Below, piece by piece: positions 20,381 through 31,327 of a DNA stretch of 64,000 bases. Source of the stretch: Ephemeroptericola cinctiostellae (lineage in GTDB: Bacteria > Pseudomonadota > Gammaproteobacteria > Burkholderiales > Burkholderiaceae); the NCBI RefSeq assembly GCF_003339525.1, contig NZ_CP031124.1, positions 1,984,001-2,048,000 of the forward strand, written 5' to 3'. Each line of letters starts with the position of its first letter. Within the stretch, counting starts at the first letter, position 1. A program made the position numbers and the translations under genes. A model generated the notes under the pieces. It was given only the letters and a program-made list of their open reading frames with translations. It was not told where the DNA came from and ran no database searches.

Positions 20381-20454
20381 AAGCGGCTTTTTATATTTTG
20401 GCGTGTGATTGGGTTTTCGGGTTATCTTTATAACCGCTCAGTTGGCTGCCGCTT
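20381..20454 (+). promoter_or_regulatory. Structured leader upstream of the L31 gene
   Basis: AAGCGGC (20381-20387) pairs perfectly with GCCGCTT (20448-20454). This encloses a hairpin GGTTAT-cttt-ATAACC (20420-20435). The outer stem ends 18 bases before the ATG, close to the ribosome binding site AGGAT. Ribosomal-protein leaders for L31 are known in other bacterial groups; this one is a candidate only. Confidence 0.45.
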
Positions 20455-20472
20455 AACTTAAGGATTTTAAAA

Positions 20473-20751
20473 ATGAAACCAGGTATCCACCCAGAGTATC
20501 GTGAAGTTGTTTTCCATGACATGTCTAACGATTTCAAATTCGTCACACGTTCAACCATCCACACCCGTGAAAAAATCGAGTTCGAAGGCAAAGAATATCC
20601 TTTGGTTAAATTGGAAACGTCTTCAGAATCACATCCCTTCTACACTGGCACCCAAAAAATCATGGACACTGCTGGTCGTGTTGAGAAATTCCGTAACAAA
20701 TACGGCTCACGCAGTGGCATTGCTAAATCAGCAGAAGCTGCAGCTGAGTAA
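20473..20751 (+). CDS. rpmE2: 50S ribosomal protein L31 type B
   Basis: A 92-residue L31 of the C-minus (type B) class. It lacks the CxxC zinc-ribbon cysteines; there is no cysteine in the protein. The start [18 protein letters not shown] and the ESHPFYTG segment are diagnostic. In this group the type B protein is usually the main or only L31. AGGAT lies before the ATG and a terminator follows. Confidence 0.96.
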   Translation: MKPGIHPEYREVVFHDMSNDFKFVTRSTIHTREKIEFEGKEYPLVKLETSSESHPFYTGTQKIMDTAGRVEKFRNKYGSRSGIAKSAEAAAE

Positions 20752-20791
20752 TGACTCGCTTTATACATGTTGTTTAACATGTGATGAGCAC

Positions 20792-20816
20792 AAGGCAGCG
20801 TTTGCTGCCTTTTTTC
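20792..20816 (+). terminator. Terminator of rpmE2
   Basis: AAGGCAGC and GCTGCCTT pair around a 4-base loop (gttt), followed by a T run. A small palindrome (ACATGT...ACATGT) precedes it at 20765-20782. Confidence 0.9.
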
Positions 20817-20916
20817 ATTTTCAGCCCAATGATTGATTTGGGGTCTCTCTTATTCCAACAATCATTGGATTCATCACGAAACCCTTCATGGGATTTTGCC
20901 ACTGCCCCCTACATTT

Positions 20917-22647
20917 ATGCCTCCAAAAACCTCCAATCCTTTGCGCCTAAATCAAGATGACGTGGCTCGTTTGCCCCATCGGTATTTGATTTTAGTGGTG
21001 ATGCTGTATATTGCCGCTGGCTTGACTTGGCGTGATTTATGGCGTCAAGAAGCGGCCAGCTTCGGTATCATGCTGAGCATGGCTCAAGGCGGGGTGTCGG
21101 ATTGGATTTATCCCAACGTGGCTGGATTGTACAGCGTCACTCTGGGCCCTTTACCTTATTGGATTGGGGCTATTTTCATTCAATTGTTTAATAGCATCAT
21201 GTCACCATTCAATGCCGTTCAATTGGGCATTGCTTGTCAAGATGCACTCAGCATTTACTTGCTGTGGCTCGCGGTCTATCGTCTGGGCAAACGACATGAA
21301 CTTCAGCCCCAACGTTTGGCTTTTGGTGGAGAGCCTCTGCCCAACGAATATGGTCGAATGTTGGCCGATTCGGCTGTTTTGCTTTTGATTGCGACCTATG
21401 GTGTCGCCGCTCACACCCACGACACCAGTGAAGGTGCAACCATTTTATTGGTGTGCATGATGTGGTTGTGTGGTGCTGTGGGCTCGCTTGAGCGGCCATT
21501 GAAAAGCCGTTGGCTCTGGGCTGTGGGTTTTGCGGGTATGGGGTTGACCTTGCCATTCAGTTTGTTTATTTTCTTTATTTTAGCAACTTTGTGCGCCCTG
21601 TTTTTTACACATTGGCGTGAAAACAGCCTCAATGTCGCCCCAGTGGTTATTTTTATAGGCATGGTAGCCCCCGCAGTGTGGTTGTTCAATATCGCTCAAA
21701 ATGCCGAGTTTTTTACAGCATGGCTTGGCAGCCAACACTTCGCGCCATTGTCTTCAGTCAACGCTGCTTTTTTTGGGCGCAATATTTTGGTGTTCACTTG
21801 GCCGATCGCCCCATTGGGATTATGGTGTTTATGGCAATGGCGTTCTCGTTGGAGCAACCCCATGATGATTTTGGGGATTTTATTGCTGATTGCCCCTTTG
21901 TGTCATACATTTATTACGGGTCAACGTTTTGATGCATCGATGTTGATGTTTATTCCTGGGTTTTTGTTGCTCGCACCATTTGGTTTGGCGACATTAAACC
22001 GTGGTCGTGCCAATATCATTGATTGGTTTTCTCTACTCACTTTTTCTGCCTTGTCGTTGCTCATCTGGTTGTTTTGGGTGGCTGCTTGGACTGGTTTTCC
22101 AGCCCAATTGGCACGTAATGTTTATAAACTCGCTCCTGACTTCAAGCCCGAATTCAAATGGTGGCCTTTTATGATTGCGGTTGCGGTGACCGTTGGGTGG
22201 CTGCTGGTGTTGCGTTGGCGCGCCCGTTTTCAACCGCGCGCTTTGTGGAAATCAGTCGCTTTTTCATCCAGTGGTTTGGTCATGGTGTGGGTTTTACTCG
22301 CGACATTGGCCATGCCTTGGCTCAATCACACCCGCAGTTATGAAGCCGCAGGACAAGCACTGAATAGAAGCATTCCGCCTGAAACCACATGTGTCCGCGC
22401 GATTGATTTGCCTGCAAGCGCACGTGGTGCAATGTATTATTATGCACACGTGCCCTTTGTACCAGAGCGCGCTGCTTTTAAAAACGTCAATTGCCCATAT
22501 GTGCTCACTCAAGAACGCACATTAAAACTCAACACGCGCATCAACGGCAAACCAACGGTTGAATGGCAGGGTCAAACATGGCAAGTCATTTGGACAGGCG
22601 AACGGGTATCCGAGCGCAGCAATGCTTTAATGCTGTTGCGCCAGTAA
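20917..22647 (+). CDS. Polytopic membrane protein, ArnT/PMT-like glycosyltransferase fold
   Basis: A large inner-membrane protein with roughly 11-12 hydrophobic segments followed by a short periplasmic tail. The first loop (RDLWRQEAASFGIMLSMAQGG...PNVAGL...GPLPYWIGAIFI) resembles the first periplasmic loop of ArnT/PMT glycosyltransferases, which use polyprenyl-phosphate sugars. The usual acidic DE pair there is replaced by QE, so activity is uncertain. The ATG at 20917 is preferred; an in-frame TTG at 20833 would add a non-hydrophobic 28-residue extension. Neither has a clear ribosome binding site. It lies just after the rpmE2 terminator. Confidence 0.7.
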   Translation: MPPKTSNPLRLNQDDVARLPHRYLILVVMLYIAAGLTWRDLWRQEAASFGIMLSMAQGGVSDWIYPNVAGLYSVTLGPLPYWIGAIFIQLFNSIMSPFNAVQLGIACQDALSIYLLWLAVYRLGKRHELQPQRLAFGGEPLPNEYGRMLADSAVLLLIATYGVAAHTHDTSEGATILLVCMMWLCGAVGSLERPLKSRWLWAVGFAGMGLTLPFSLFIFFILATLCALFFTHWRENSLNVAPVVIFIGMVAPAVWLFNIAQNAEFFTAWLGSQHFAPLSSVNAAFFGRNILVFTWPIAPLGLWCLWQWRSRWSNPMMILGILLLIAPLCHTFITGQRFDASMLMFIPGFLLLAPFGLATLNRGRANIIDWFSLLTFSALSLLIWLFWVAAWTGFPAQLARNVYKLAPDFKPEFKWWPFMIAVAVTVGWLLVLRWRARFQPRALWKSVAFSSSGLVMVWVLLATLAMPWLNHTRSYEAAGQALNRSIPPETTCVRAIDLPASARGAMYYYAHVPFVPERAAFKNVNCPYVLTQERTLKLNTRINGKPTVEWQGQTWQVIWTGERVSERSNALMLLRQ

Positions 22648-22725
22648 GTCCATCGTAACAATCAACCTTTATCATTGATGCCATTCATTGGCATCAATTG
22701 ATATCCAATTTTTTCAAAATTAATT

Positions 22726-23283
22726 ATGAAACACAACTCTTTTAAACAGCAACTTCCTCGCTTTATTTTCTTTAGTCGTTGGTTACAATTGCCACTTTAT
22801 TTGGGTCTGATTGTGGCTCAGGTGGTGTATGTTTACCATTTTGGGATTGAGCTGTGGCACTTACTGCATGCCACTGCTGCACATGAACTGACCGAAACAT
22901 CCATCATGCTGATTGTCTTGGGCTTGATCGACGTGGTGATGATTTCCAACTTACTGATCATGGTGATAGTTGGTGGCTATGATATTTTTGTTTCACGGAT
23001 GAATTTAGATGATCACCCTGATCAACCTGAATGGCTCGATCATGTCAATGCAGGTGTGCTCAAGGTTAAATTATCTATGGCGATCATCAGCATTTCCTCC
23101 ATTCATCTGCTCAAAACATTCATGAACATCGATCAAATGACAGATCGCGCCGTCATCATGCAAACCACTATTCACATGGTGTTTTTATTGTCCGCCCTGA
23201 TGATGGCTTGGATTGATAAAATCAGCAGTCATGCGCACAACGTGAGTGACTACACCTCCCCCAGTGCAGAGAAAACACATTAG
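22726..23283 (+). CDS. UPF0114 / YqhA family membrane protein
   Basis: A 185-residue inner-membrane protein with three or four hydrophobic helices. The segments IVGGYDIFVSRM and LKVKLSMAIISISSIHLLKTFM are hallmark sequences of the YqhA (TIGR00645) family. Function is unknown. It sits between the ArnT-like gene and the fumarase gene, all in the same direction, with short gaps that allow co-transcription. Confidence 0.9.
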   Translation: MKHNSFKQQLPRFIFFSRWLQLPLYLGLIVAQVVYVYHFGIELWHLLHATAAHELTETSIMLIVLGLIDVVMISNLLIMVIVGGYDIFVSRMNLDDHPDQPEWLDHVNAGVLKVKLSMAIISISSIHLLKTFMNIDQMTDRAVIMQTTIHMVFLLSALMMAWIDKISSHAHNVSDYTSPSAEKTH

Positions 23284-23323
23284 AATGGTACATATTTTCA
23301 ATTAAACGACCGAGGAGCACACC

Positions 23324-24838
23324 ATGAGCACCATTTTAGAAAAGGATTTCATCGAGTCCATCGCCGATGCCTTCCAATACATTTCATACTACCACCCTGA
23401 AGATTACATCAAGGCCTTGGCAGCGGCTTACGAGCGTGAAGCTTCGCCAGCAGCCAAAGATGCCATTGCCCAGATTTTAACCAACAGCCGCATGAGCGCA
23501 GAAGGCCGTCGACCCATCTGTCAAGACACGGGCATTTGTGTGGTCTTCCTTAAAATAGGTATGAATGTGCGCTGGGAGTCCAAGCTCACCATCCAAGAAA
23601 TGGTCAATGAAGGTGTGCGCCGCGCTTACTTGAACCCTGATAATGTGTTGCGTGCCTCAGTGCTTGCAGATCCAGCAGGTAAACGCATCAACACCAAAGA
23701 CAACACCCCAGCAGTGGTTCACATCGAAATGGTTGCGGGCGACACCGTCGATGTCATCGTTGCAGCCAAAGGTGGTGGCTCAGAAAACAAATCAAAAATG
23801 GTCATGCTCAACCCATCGGATTCTATTGTGGATTGGGTGCTCAAAACCGTACCCACAATGGGTGCAGGTTGGTGTCCACCAGGCATTCTCGGTTTGGGCA
23901 TTGGCGGCACCCCTGAAAAAGCCATGACATTGGCCAAACAAGCCATCATGGAACCGATCGACATGCACGAACTCTTGCAGCGCGGCCCATCGAATCGCAT
24001 TGAAGAGTTACGGATTGAACTGTGTGAAAAAGTCAACGCGCTCGGCATTGGCGCACAAGGTCTGGGCGGCCTCACCACTGTGCTTGATGTTAAAATTTTG
24101 GATTACCCTACGCATGCAGCGTCACTGCCTGTCGGCATGGTTCCCAACTGTGCTGCCACGCGCCATGCGCACTTTGTCCTAAATGGCAATGGCCCAGCCA
24201 TTCTCACCCCGCCAGCACTCGACACTTGGCCTGATGTGAATTGGGCACCCGATTACGAAAAAAGCAAACGCGTCGACCTGAACACCCTAACTCGTACTGA
24301 GGTCGAAAGTTGGAAACCAGGTCAAACTTTACTCCTCAACGGTAAAATGCTCACAGGTCGCGATGCCGCACACAAACGAATCGCTGACATGCTTGCAAAA
24401 GGCGAGCCCCTGCCTGTTGATTTCACCGACCGTGCGATTTACTACGTTGGCCCTGTGGATCCCGTACGCGATGAAGTTGTTGGTCCCGCAGGTCCGACCA
24501 CCGCCACACGCATGGATAAATTCACTGAAATGATGCTGGCACAAACAGGTTTGACGGTCATGATCGGCAAATCTGAACGCGGCCCAAGTGGCATTGAAGC
24601 CATCAAAAAGCACAAAGCAGCTTATCTCATGGCTGTAGGTGGCGCCGCATACTTGGTTTCAAAAGCCGTTAAACATGCGAAAGTCTTGGCTTTTGCTGAT
24701 TTGGGCATGGAAGCGATTTATGAGTTTGACGTGGTGGACATGCCTGTGACGGTTGCAGTGGATTCAAATGGCACCTCTGTGCATGAAACAGGACCAAAAG
24801 AATGGAAAGTCAAAATCGAGCAGTTGCATAAAGCTTGA
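23324..24838 (+). CDS. fumA: Fumarate hydratase class I (4Fe-4S)
   Basis: Oxygen-sensitive iron-sulfur fumarase that interconverts fumarate and malate in the TCA cycle. The alpha and beta domains are fused in one 504-residue chain, as in E. coli FumA. Cluster ligands are apparent in RPICQDTGIC (~residue 66), WCPPGILGLGIGG (~184) and VPNCAATRHAHF (~277). GAGGAG precedes the ATG. This and acnB are the two TCA enzymes in the window. A terminator follows the gene. Confidence 0.95.
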   Translation: MSTILEKDFIESIADAFQYISYYHPEDYIKALAAAYEREASPAAKDAIAQILTNSRMSAEGRRPICQDTGICVVFLKIGMNVRWESKLTIQEMVNEGVRRAYLNPDNVLRASVLADPAGKRINTKDNTPAVVHIEMVAGDTVDVIVAAKGGGSENKSKMVMLNPSDSIVDWVLKTVPTMGAGWCPPGILGLGIGGTPEKAMTLAKQAIMEPIDMHELLQRGPSNRIEELRIELCEKVNALGIGAQGLGGLTTVLDVKILDYPTHAASLPVGMVPNCAATRHAHFVLNGNGPAILTPPALDTWPDVNWAPDYEKSKRVDLNTLTRTEVESWKPGQTLLLNGKMLTGRDAAHKRIADMLAKGEPLPVDFTDRAIYYVGPVDPVRDEVVGPAGPTTATRMDKFTEMMLAQTGLTVMIGKSERGPSGIEAIKKHKAAYLMAVGGAAYLVSKAVKHAKVLAFADLGMEAIYEFDVVDMPVTVAVDSNGTSVHETGPKEWKVKIEQLHKA

Positions 24839-24886
24839 TGACATTTCCAACATCACATAATGTGATGCTTGATGTGCAATACCAGT

Positions 24887-24913
24887 AAAAAACCAGCAAT
24901 ATGCTGGTTTTTT
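24887..24913 (+). terminator. Terminator of the fumarase gene
   Basis: AAAAACCAGCA and TGCTGGTTTTT form the stem, with T runs on the plus side. A second palindrome, CATCACA-taa-TGTGATG, lies at 24851-24867 directly after the stop codon. Confidence 0.9.
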
Positions 24914-25159
24914 ATGTGCGCTTTAAATCTTTAATTATTAATCTTTAATTTTTCAACTCTTAATTGATTCCTCATACCCAAGGATTGATTCCATTTTAGT
25001 GAAACTCATAAAAAAGCAGACGTTCTGTTTTGATGTTTCTTTTGAGGAAAAATAGATTTTAAGCAAGTTTTCGTTAAAACATCCTAAATTCAAATCACCT
25101 TAAATGAAGTTCACGTGAGCATAACAACCATGACACCAATCCTCAAACACAGGGCATGC
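24914..25159. other. Intergenic region between convergent genes
   Basis: A+T-rich convergent gap after the fumarase terminator. I see no gene, hairpin or repeat in it, and no clear terminator for the efflux operon that ends here. Confidence 0.3.
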
Positions 25160-26599
25160 TTATTGCCAACCACCACCCAACACCTTGTATAAGCTCGCAT
25201 AATTATTCAATTGGGCAAGCTGCATGCTGATTAACGTTTTTTGCGTGCTGTAGAGTGTACGTTGGGCATCAAGCACCACCAAATAGGCATCGACCCCATA
25301 ATTAAACCGCGCTTGAGAAAGTTGCAAACTTTGTTGTGCTGCAGCTTGACGCACTTCATACGCTTTGACTTGTTCACGCAAACCTGTCGCTTGCGCCAAT
25401 GCATCAGACACCTCTTTAAATGCAGTTTGAATGGTTTTCTCGTAAGTTGCGATGCCGATGTCGCGCTCAACATTTGCGATTTTTAGATTGGTACGATTGG
25501 TGCCCATGTCAAAAATGGGCAGTGTGATCGACGGCACGAACGACCACACCCCAGTGCCTCCCATGAATAGGCGTGCCAGATCACCGCTGGATGTACCTGC
25601 TGTCGCAGTGAGCGCAATTTTTGGAAAGAAAGCCGCACGTGCAGCACCAATGTTGGCATTGGCAGCCAATAAGCTGTGTTCTGCCGAAATGATATCGGGG
25701 CGGCGAGTGAGGACATCCGAAGGCAAACCTGCGGGCAAATCCACGTTAATTTTTGGAAATGCAGTAATCAACGGTGGCAATAAAGTCGACGACACTTCAC
25801 CACCGACAAGCAAAGCCAAAGCATTTTTATCCATGGCCACTTGAGCCTTGTAATTGGCCGCATCCGCCCTTGCCTCTTCGACTGCGGTCTGCTGTTGGCT
25901 GACGGTCAGTTGGTTTTCGACACCGATGTCCAATTTGCGCTGCGTTAGTTTCAGCGTATTTTCTTGCGTATTGAACGTTTGCTGTGCCAAAGCAAGCAAC
26001 GCTTGATCCGCCGCCAAGGTGTAATATGCAGAAGCGACCTCGGCAATGAGGCTGATTTTCGTACTGTGTTGGTTGGCCTCAGTGGCTAAAAAAGTCTGCA
26101 AAGCCTGTTGCTTTAAACTGCGTACCCGCCCAAACAAATCCAGCTCGAAGGCGCTAAACCCAACACTCGCACTATAAGAACTGCTGATATAAGGCTGTCC
26201 CGTACTCGACAGGTCACCAGAAATGCGTTGCCGAGACTCACTGCTACTGGCGTTGATGGTTGGAAACAACGATGCCCCTTGCACGCGGTACTGCGCACGC
26301 GCTTTTTCAATGTTCAACAGGGCCATGCGCATGTCACGGTTATTGCTCAATGCCGCAGCAATCAACTGTTGCAAATTGTCATCCCTGTAAACCTCACGCC
26401 AATGTAAGTCTGCAGCCAGTACTTGCCCAGCCAAAGCAGCCGCCCCTTCGTTATAATTGGCAGGTACAGGCAATACAGGTTGTTGATAAGCGGGCATCAT
26501 GGTGCAGGCGGACAACCACACGCTGCAAACCGCCGATGATAAAGCAAGCTTAAATCCATTTTTCATAGGTGAATAATGTGCTGTATGTTTATTGTTCAT
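25160..26599 (-). CDS. RND efflux outer-membrane lipoprotein (OprM/NodT family)
   Basis: Outer-membrane channel of the tripartite efflux pump encoded upstream. Starting at 26599, the N-terminus is a lipoprotein signal with lipobox LSAC. Two repeated OEP domains with long coiled-coil helices follow. DLPAGLPSDVLTRRPDIISAEHSLLAANANIG near the middle is the family hallmark. The chosen ATG lies 4 bases after the pump gene stop, with GAGG just upstream. An internal ATG at 26566 would also give a signal peptide. The gene is the last of a three-gene operon. Confidence 0.93.
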   Translation of the reverse strand: MNNKHTAHYSPMKNGFKLALSSAVCSVWLSACTMMPAYQQPVLPVPANYNEGAAALAGQVLAADLHWREVYRDDNLQQLIAAALSNNRDMRMALLNIEKARAQYRVQGASLFPTINASSSESRQRISGDLSSTGQPYISSSYSASVGFSAFELDLFGRVRSLKQQALQTFLATEANQHSTKISLIAEVASAYYTLAADQALLALAQQTFNTQENTLKLTQRKLDIGVENQLTVSQQQTAVEEARADAANYKAQVAMDKNALALLVGGEVSSTLLPPLITAFPKINVDLPAGLPSDVLTRRPDIISAEHSLLAANANIGAARAAFFPKIALTATAGTSSGDLARLFMGGTGVWSFVPSITLPIFDMGTNRTNLKIANVERDIGIATYEKTIQTAFKEVSDALAQATGLREQVKAYEVRQAAAQQSLQLSQARFNYGVDAYLVVLDAQRTLYSTQKTLISMQLAQLNNYASLYKVLGGGWQ

Positions 26600-26603
26600 C
26601 GCC

Positions 26604-29600
26604 TCAGCCCTGTGTGTGATTGACATGTTGCGACGTGGCTGCGTTTTTTCGCCCCCACTTCTGCCATTTGTTTTGCACAAAATCCAACACCAATACAAAA
26701 AATAGAGGCACAAAAAAGATCGCCAAGAAAGTCCCTGAAATCATGCCACCCACCACAGCGGTGCCCAGTGCATTTTGTGCACCAGAACCCGCACTGCTGC
26801 TGAGCATCATGGGCAGCACCCCAAGAATGAATGCAAATGAGGTCATCAAAATCGGTCGTAAACGCAAGCGTGCGGCATCCAGCACGGCTTCACGCAAGGG
26901 GCGACCATTGTCAAACTCAGCTTTGGCAAATTCAACAATCAGAATGGCATTTTTTGCAGCCAAACCCACCGTGGTCAACAAGCCCACTTTGAAATAAACA
27001 TCATTTGACTTGCCTGCAATCAGAGCCAAACCAATCGCACCAAGCAAACCCAAAGGCACCACCATGATGACTGCAAATGGGATGCTCCAACTTTCATACA
27101 AAGCCGCTAAACACAGGAACACAAACACAATTGAGATGATGTACAGCCATGTCGCCTGAGAACCCGATGACTTTTCTTGTAATGAAATACCAGACCATTC
27201 CGAGGTGACACCTGTAGGCAAAGCAGCCACTACTTTTTCTGCTTCATCCATCGCCGTACCCGTTGAAACACCTTGCGCGCTGCCACCCGTGATGCTGATT
27301 GCAGGCAAGCCATTGTAACGCTCCAAACGTGGCGAACCGTTGATCCAACTGCTATTGGCAAAAGATGAAAAGGCCACCATGACCCCACTGCTGTTTTTAA
27401 TGTACCAACGACTCAAATCATTCTCACTCATGCGATAGGGCGCATCGGCTTGAACATACACTTTTTTCACACGACCACGATCCAAGAAATCATTGACGTA
27501 ACTGCCCCCCCATGTACTCGACAAATTACTGTGTATGTCGGTCAAAGCCACACCCAAAGCACCGGCTTTGTCTTCATCAATGTCTACTTTTAATTGCGGG
27601 CTGTCTTCCAAACCATTGGCGCGCACGGCGATCAATTTTGGGTTTTGATTGGCTGATCCCAAAAATTGATTGCGTGCTTGCATCAAAGCTTCATGCCCCA
27701 AACCTGCGGTGTCTTGTAACTTCAGTTCAAAACCCGAAGAGTTACCTAAACCTTGGATCGCGGGGGGTGACATGGCAAAAATACTGGCTTCACGAATTTT
27801 AGACAATGCCATATTGGCTTGCATTTGAATCGAGCTGGCTTTTTGATTCGCCGCACCACGTTGATCCCATGGCTTCAGCTTAATAAATGCAAAACCCATG
27901 TTTTGACCCGTACCAGAGAAACTGAAACCATTGATGGTCATCAAAGAATCAACTGAGCCTTTTTGCTCGTTCAGAAAATATTGTTCCACTTCTTTCAAAA
28001 TCACATTGGTGCGTTCTGCACTGGCACCCGCAGGCAACTGCACCGACACCATCAGCATGCCTTGATCCTCATCGGGTAAGAAGCTCGATGGCAACCTCAT
28101 AAACCCAAGCACCATCAGCAACAGCAATGCGCCATAAATCAGCATGTAGCGGCGACTGCGCGACAAAATATGCCCCACCTGCCCCGTATACTTGGCTTGA
28201 CCACGGTTAAACAATTGATTGAACTTACCAAAAAAGCCTGTGTCGGCCAACACATGGCCTTTTTCCACAGGCTTGAGCAAAGTGGCACAGAGTGCGGGGG
28301 TCAAAACCATCGCAACCAACACCGACAGGACCATCGCTGCAACAATCGTGATGGAAAATTGGCGGTAAATAACCCCCGTTGAGCCCCCAAAAAATGCCAT
28401 CGGGATGAATACGGCACTCAATACAGTCGTGATGCTGACCAATGCGCCACCGATTTGATCCATCGATTTGATCGTGGCATCGTGTGGTGACAAACCTTCT
28501 TCATTCATCACCCGCTCGACATTTTCAACCACCACAATCGCATCATCGACCAGCAGCCCAATCGCCAACACCATCGCGAACATGGTCAATGTGTTGATGG
28601 TGAATCCACTTGTATACAGCACGCCAAATGTGCCCAACAACACCACAGGCACGGCAATTGTTGGAATCAAAGTGGCGCGCCAGTTTTGTAAAAACAAGAA
28701 CATCACACAAAAAACCAAAACAACGGCTTCGAGCAGTGTTTCAACCACGCCTTTAATGGCCAAGCTGACAAATGGCGTGGTGTCATAAGGCGTATGAATT
28801 TCCACACCATCAGGGAATGCTTTTGACAACTCATCGAGCTTCGCCGTCACACGTTTGGCTGTATCCAATGCATTTGCCCCAGTGGCCAAACTGATCGCCA
28901 TTGCAGCAGCAGGTTGACCATTGTATTTCGCATTGCTGTTATACGACTGGCTACCGAGCTCAATGCGTGCCACATCCTCTAGGCGCACTTGTGCACCATT
29001 GGTTTGTGTGCTTAACACAATATTTTTAAACTCATCCACCGTTTTCAGCTTACTTTGTGCCGTGATGGTCGCGTTGATTTGTTGCCCATCCACCGCAGGT
29101 AAACCACCGATTTGACCCGCTGACACTTGGGTGTTTTTTGCCCCAATGGCGGTGATGATTTCTTGAGCAGTCAATTTGTACTGCATCAATTTATCGGGAT
29201 CCAGCCAAATGCGCATGGCGTATTGCGCACCAAACAATTGTGTACTGCCCACACCCTGCACTCGACTTAAGGGTTCTTGGATGTTCGAGGCCACATAATC
29301 GGCCAAATCCGTATTGTTCAATCGACCATCTTTTGAGGTAAAAGCCACCACCTCCAAAAAGCCTGTGGACGACTTGGTCACCGTCACACCCACTTGTTGA
29401 ACCGATGTCGGTAAGGTTGAACTCACCTGTGAGACTTTGTTTTGCACTTGAACTTGTGCGGTGTCGGCATTCACACCATTGTTAAATGTCAAGGTGACAT
29501 TCGCTGAGCCGTCTGCAGAGCTGGTTGACGACATGTACGCCAAGCCATCTAAACCCTGCATGCTCTGTTCAATCACTTGGGTGACGCTGTCTTCCACCGT

Positions 29601-29765
29601 TTGAGCCGATGCACCTGTATATGTGGCACTGACCGATATGGTGGGGGGGGCGATTTGTGGATATTGCGCAATCGCTAAATTTTTAATTGCCATCGCCCCA
29701 GCCAACATGACAATGATTGCCAGCACCCATGCAAAAATGGGGCGATTAATAAAGAAACGAGCCAT
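26604..29765 (-). CDS. RND multidrug efflux pump, HAE1 family (AcrB/MexB type)
   Basis: A 1053-residue inner-membrane proton/drug antiporter. The N-terminus [23 protein letters not shown] is typical. The proton-relay aspartates are visible in [17 protein letters not shown] (about residues 407-408) and the paired lysine in [15 protein letters not shown] (about residue 940). Porter and docking domains have full length. It lies 5 bases from the adaptor gene upstream. Substrates cannot be read from the sequence; typical ones are hydrophobic antibiotics, dyes and detergents. Confidence 0.97.
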   Translation of the reverse strand: MARFFINRPIFAWVLAIIVMLAGAMAIKNLAIAQYPQIAPPTISVSATYTGASAQTVEDSVTQVIEQSMQGLDGLAYMSSTSSADGSANVTLTFNNGVNADTAQVQVQNKVSQVSSTLPTSVQQVGVTVTKSSTGFLEVVAFTSKDGRLNNTDLADYVASNIQEPLSRVQGVGSTQLFGAQYAMRIWLDPDKLMQYKLTAQEIITAIGAKNTQVSAGQIGGLPAVDGQQINATITAQSKLKTVDEFKNIVLSTQTNGAQVRLEDVARIELGSQSYNSNAKYNGQPAAAMAISLATGANALDTAKRVTAKLDELSKAFPDGVEIHTPYDTTPFVSLAIKGVVETLLEAVVLVFCVMFLFLQNWRATLIPTIAVPVVLLGTFGVLYTSGFTINTLTMFAMVLAIGLLVDDAIVVVENVERVMNEEGLSPHDATIKSMDQIGGALVSITTVLSAVFIPMAFFGGSTGVIYRQFSITIVAAMVLSVLVAMVLTPALCATLLKPVEKGHVLADTGFFGKFNQLFNRGQAKYTGQVGHILSRSRRYMLIYGALLLLMVLGFMRLPSSFLPDEDQGMLMVSVQLPAGASAERTNVILKEVEQYFLNEQKGSVDSLMTINGFSFSGTGQNMGFAFIKLKPWDQRGAANQKASSIQMQANMALSKIREASIFAMSPPAIQGLGNSSGFELKLQDTAGLGHEALMQARNQFLGSANQNPKLIAVRANGLEDSPQLKVDIDEDKAGALGVALTDIHSNLSSTWGGSYVNDFLDRGRVKKVYVQADAPYRMSENDLSRWYIKNSSGVMVAFSSFANSSWINGSPRLERYNGLPAISITGGSAQGVSTGTAMDEAEKVVAALPTGVTSEWSGISLQEKSSGSQATWLYIISIVFVFLCLAALYESWSIPFAVIMVVPLGLLGAIGLALIAGKSNDVYFKVGLLTTVGLAAKNAILIVEFAKAEFDNGRPLREAVLDAARLRLRPILMTSFAFILGVLPMMLSSSAGSGAQNALGTAVVGGMISGTFLAIFFVPLFFVLVLDFVQNKWQKWGRKNAATSQHVNHTQG

Positions 29766-29770
29766 GATGA

Positions 29771-31084
29771 TTATTTCCCTTGGGTTGAATTGGCTGCTGC
29801 GACTGGATTGGTTGAAGCTGTCGCGGCATTTTTTGCCGAAGCATCACCAGCACTGGCTGCATCTGCAACCAATACACCATTCACTGCATCACCCACGCGG
29901 GCTTTTTGGAAACCATCCACCACCACTTTATCACCCGCTTGCAAACCTTCGCGCACCAGCCAATCCTGACCAACCGCCTGTCCTGTGGTCACCATGCGTT
30001 GAGCAATTTTGCCATCGGCATCAATCACCCACACCATCGCCTTACCCGTCGTATCGCGCAACAAAGCCTTTTGCGGAATCAGCAATGCGTTCGGGAGTGT
30101 GGTGTTGTCCAACACAATGCGCACAAACATGCCGGGCAATAAAGTACGCTGTGGATTGGCAAACACAGTGCGCAAAGCAATCGAATCAGATGTTTGATCA
30201 ATGGCCGCATCTGCAAAACTTAAAGTCCCTGTCGCGCCATACTCGCTGCCATCTGACAGCATGAGTTTAACCGCAGTGCGTCCATTGCTTTTCACATTGC
30301 CTGATTGCAAAGCCTCACGTAAACGCAAAGCATCTGATGCCGATTGTGAAACATCCACATAAATCGGATCCAATTGTTGAATGGTGGTCAAAGCCGTGGC
30401 CTGACTGGCAGTCACCAAAGAACCCTCATTGATCGCCGATTTACCAATGCGCCCGCTGATTGGCGCTGTGATCGTCGCGTAGTTTAAATTGACCTGTTGG
30501 CTGTTTAAGTTGGCACGTGCTGCTGCAACATCGGCTTGTCCCTGCTTGAAAGCCGCTTGTGCGTCATCGTAATCTTGTTGACTGACCGCTTTAATCGCAG
30601 CCAGTTCTTTGTAACGCTGTGCTTTTAGTTGTGTCGCGTGCAATGAAGCCAAGGCCTTGTTTAAACTGGCTTGTGCACTGTCCGTTGCCGCACGATACGT
30701 GCTGGCATCAATTTGGTACAACGGGCTACCCGCCTTGACATCCCCCCCCTCGCGGAACAACCGTGAACGAATCAAACCATTGACTTGAGGTCGAACCTCT
30801 GCCGTTCGATACGCCACCACTCGCCCTGGTAACTCAGTGTACATCGGTGCATCTTGCGCCGCCATCACAATGTAGCCCACCTCTGCTGGTGGTTTTTTTT
30901 GACCCTCTGCCGCTGGATTTGTCACACTGGATTTGCTGCATGCAGCCAACAGCAACGCACACAACACGGCGCTCACAAGGGGTCGCCACCCTACTTTTTG
31001 GCCTGCATTGGTTTGTTGATCGGTGCTATTTTCACCTTTAAAAACGATGAATGCTTTATGCTTACCTTGTTTTATGCGTGCCAT
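29771..31084 (-). CDS. RND efflux periplasmic adaptor lipoprotein (AcrA/MexA type)
   Basis: Membrane-fusion protein linking the pump and the outer-membrane channel. The start at 31084 ([12 protein letters not shown]) has GAGGG upstream; a longer frame to 31111 lacks one. The signal region ends in the lipobox LLAAC near residue 49. A helical hairpin between two lipoyl halves follows ([14 protein letters not shown] and [21 protein letters not shown]), then the beta-barrel region. The C-terminus is Ala/Ser-rich. It is the first gene of the operon, downstream of the MarR-type operator. Confidence 0.95.
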   Translation of the reverse strand: MARIKQGKHKAFIVFKGENSTDQQTNAGQKVGWRPLVSAVLCALLLAACSKSSVTNPAAEGQKKPPAEVGYIVMAAQDAPMYTELPGRVVAYRTAEVRPQVNGLIRSRLFREGGDVKAGSPLYQIDASTYRAATDSAQASLNKALASLHATQLKAQRYKELAAIKAVSQQDYDDAQAAFKQGQADVAAARANLNSQQVNLNYATITAPISGRIGKSAINEGSLVTASQATALTTIQQLDPIYVDVSQSASDALRLREALQSGNVKSNGRTAVKLMLSDGSEYGATGTLSFADAAIDQTSDSIALRTVFANPQRTLLPGMFVRIVLDNTTLPNALLIPQKALLRDTTGKAMVWVIDADGKIAQRMVTTGQAVGQDWLVREGLQAGDKVVVDGFQKARVGDAVNGVLVADAASAGDASAKNAATASTNPVAAANSTQGK

Positions 31085-31161
31085 ACCCACCCTCACTCTT
31101 ATTATTAACAATCACACCAATTGATTCTGCAAGCCCTCTTAAAAAAAGAAAAGCTTTTTGA

Positions 31162-31196
31162 ATTATACTGTAAATTATCTTTCCAGCAAGATAATT
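31162..31196 (-). promoter_or_regulatory. Promoter of the efflux operon with overlapping inverted-repeat operator
   Basis: On the minus strand, TTGCTG (31184-31189) and TATAAT (31162-31167) are separated by 16 bases. A perfect inverted repeat, AATTATCTT-tccagc-AAGATAATT (31173-31196), covers the -35 box and the spacer. This size and symmetry fit a MarR-family site, and a marR-type gene is divergent. Binding would block transcription. Confidence 0.75.
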
Positions 31197-31240
31197 ATTG
31201 CCACCCACTGCGGGTGTCCCTTTGTTGAAGGGTGCATGGG

Positions 31241-31259
31241 GCAATTGTGATAAAATTGC
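31241..31259 (+). promoter_or_regulatory. Second inverted repeat upstream of the MarR-type gene
   Basis: GCAATT-gtgataa-AATTGC is a perfect 6-7-6 repeat lying 69-87 bases before the regulator start. It could be an autoregulatory site. It differs in sequence from the operator at 31173, so it may bind another factor. Confidence 0.35.
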
Positions 31260-31327
31260 GAACAATATTGATTAAACGGAATGTGATTTAACACACAAAA
31301 TCCACACATTACAGCAATGAGGATCCT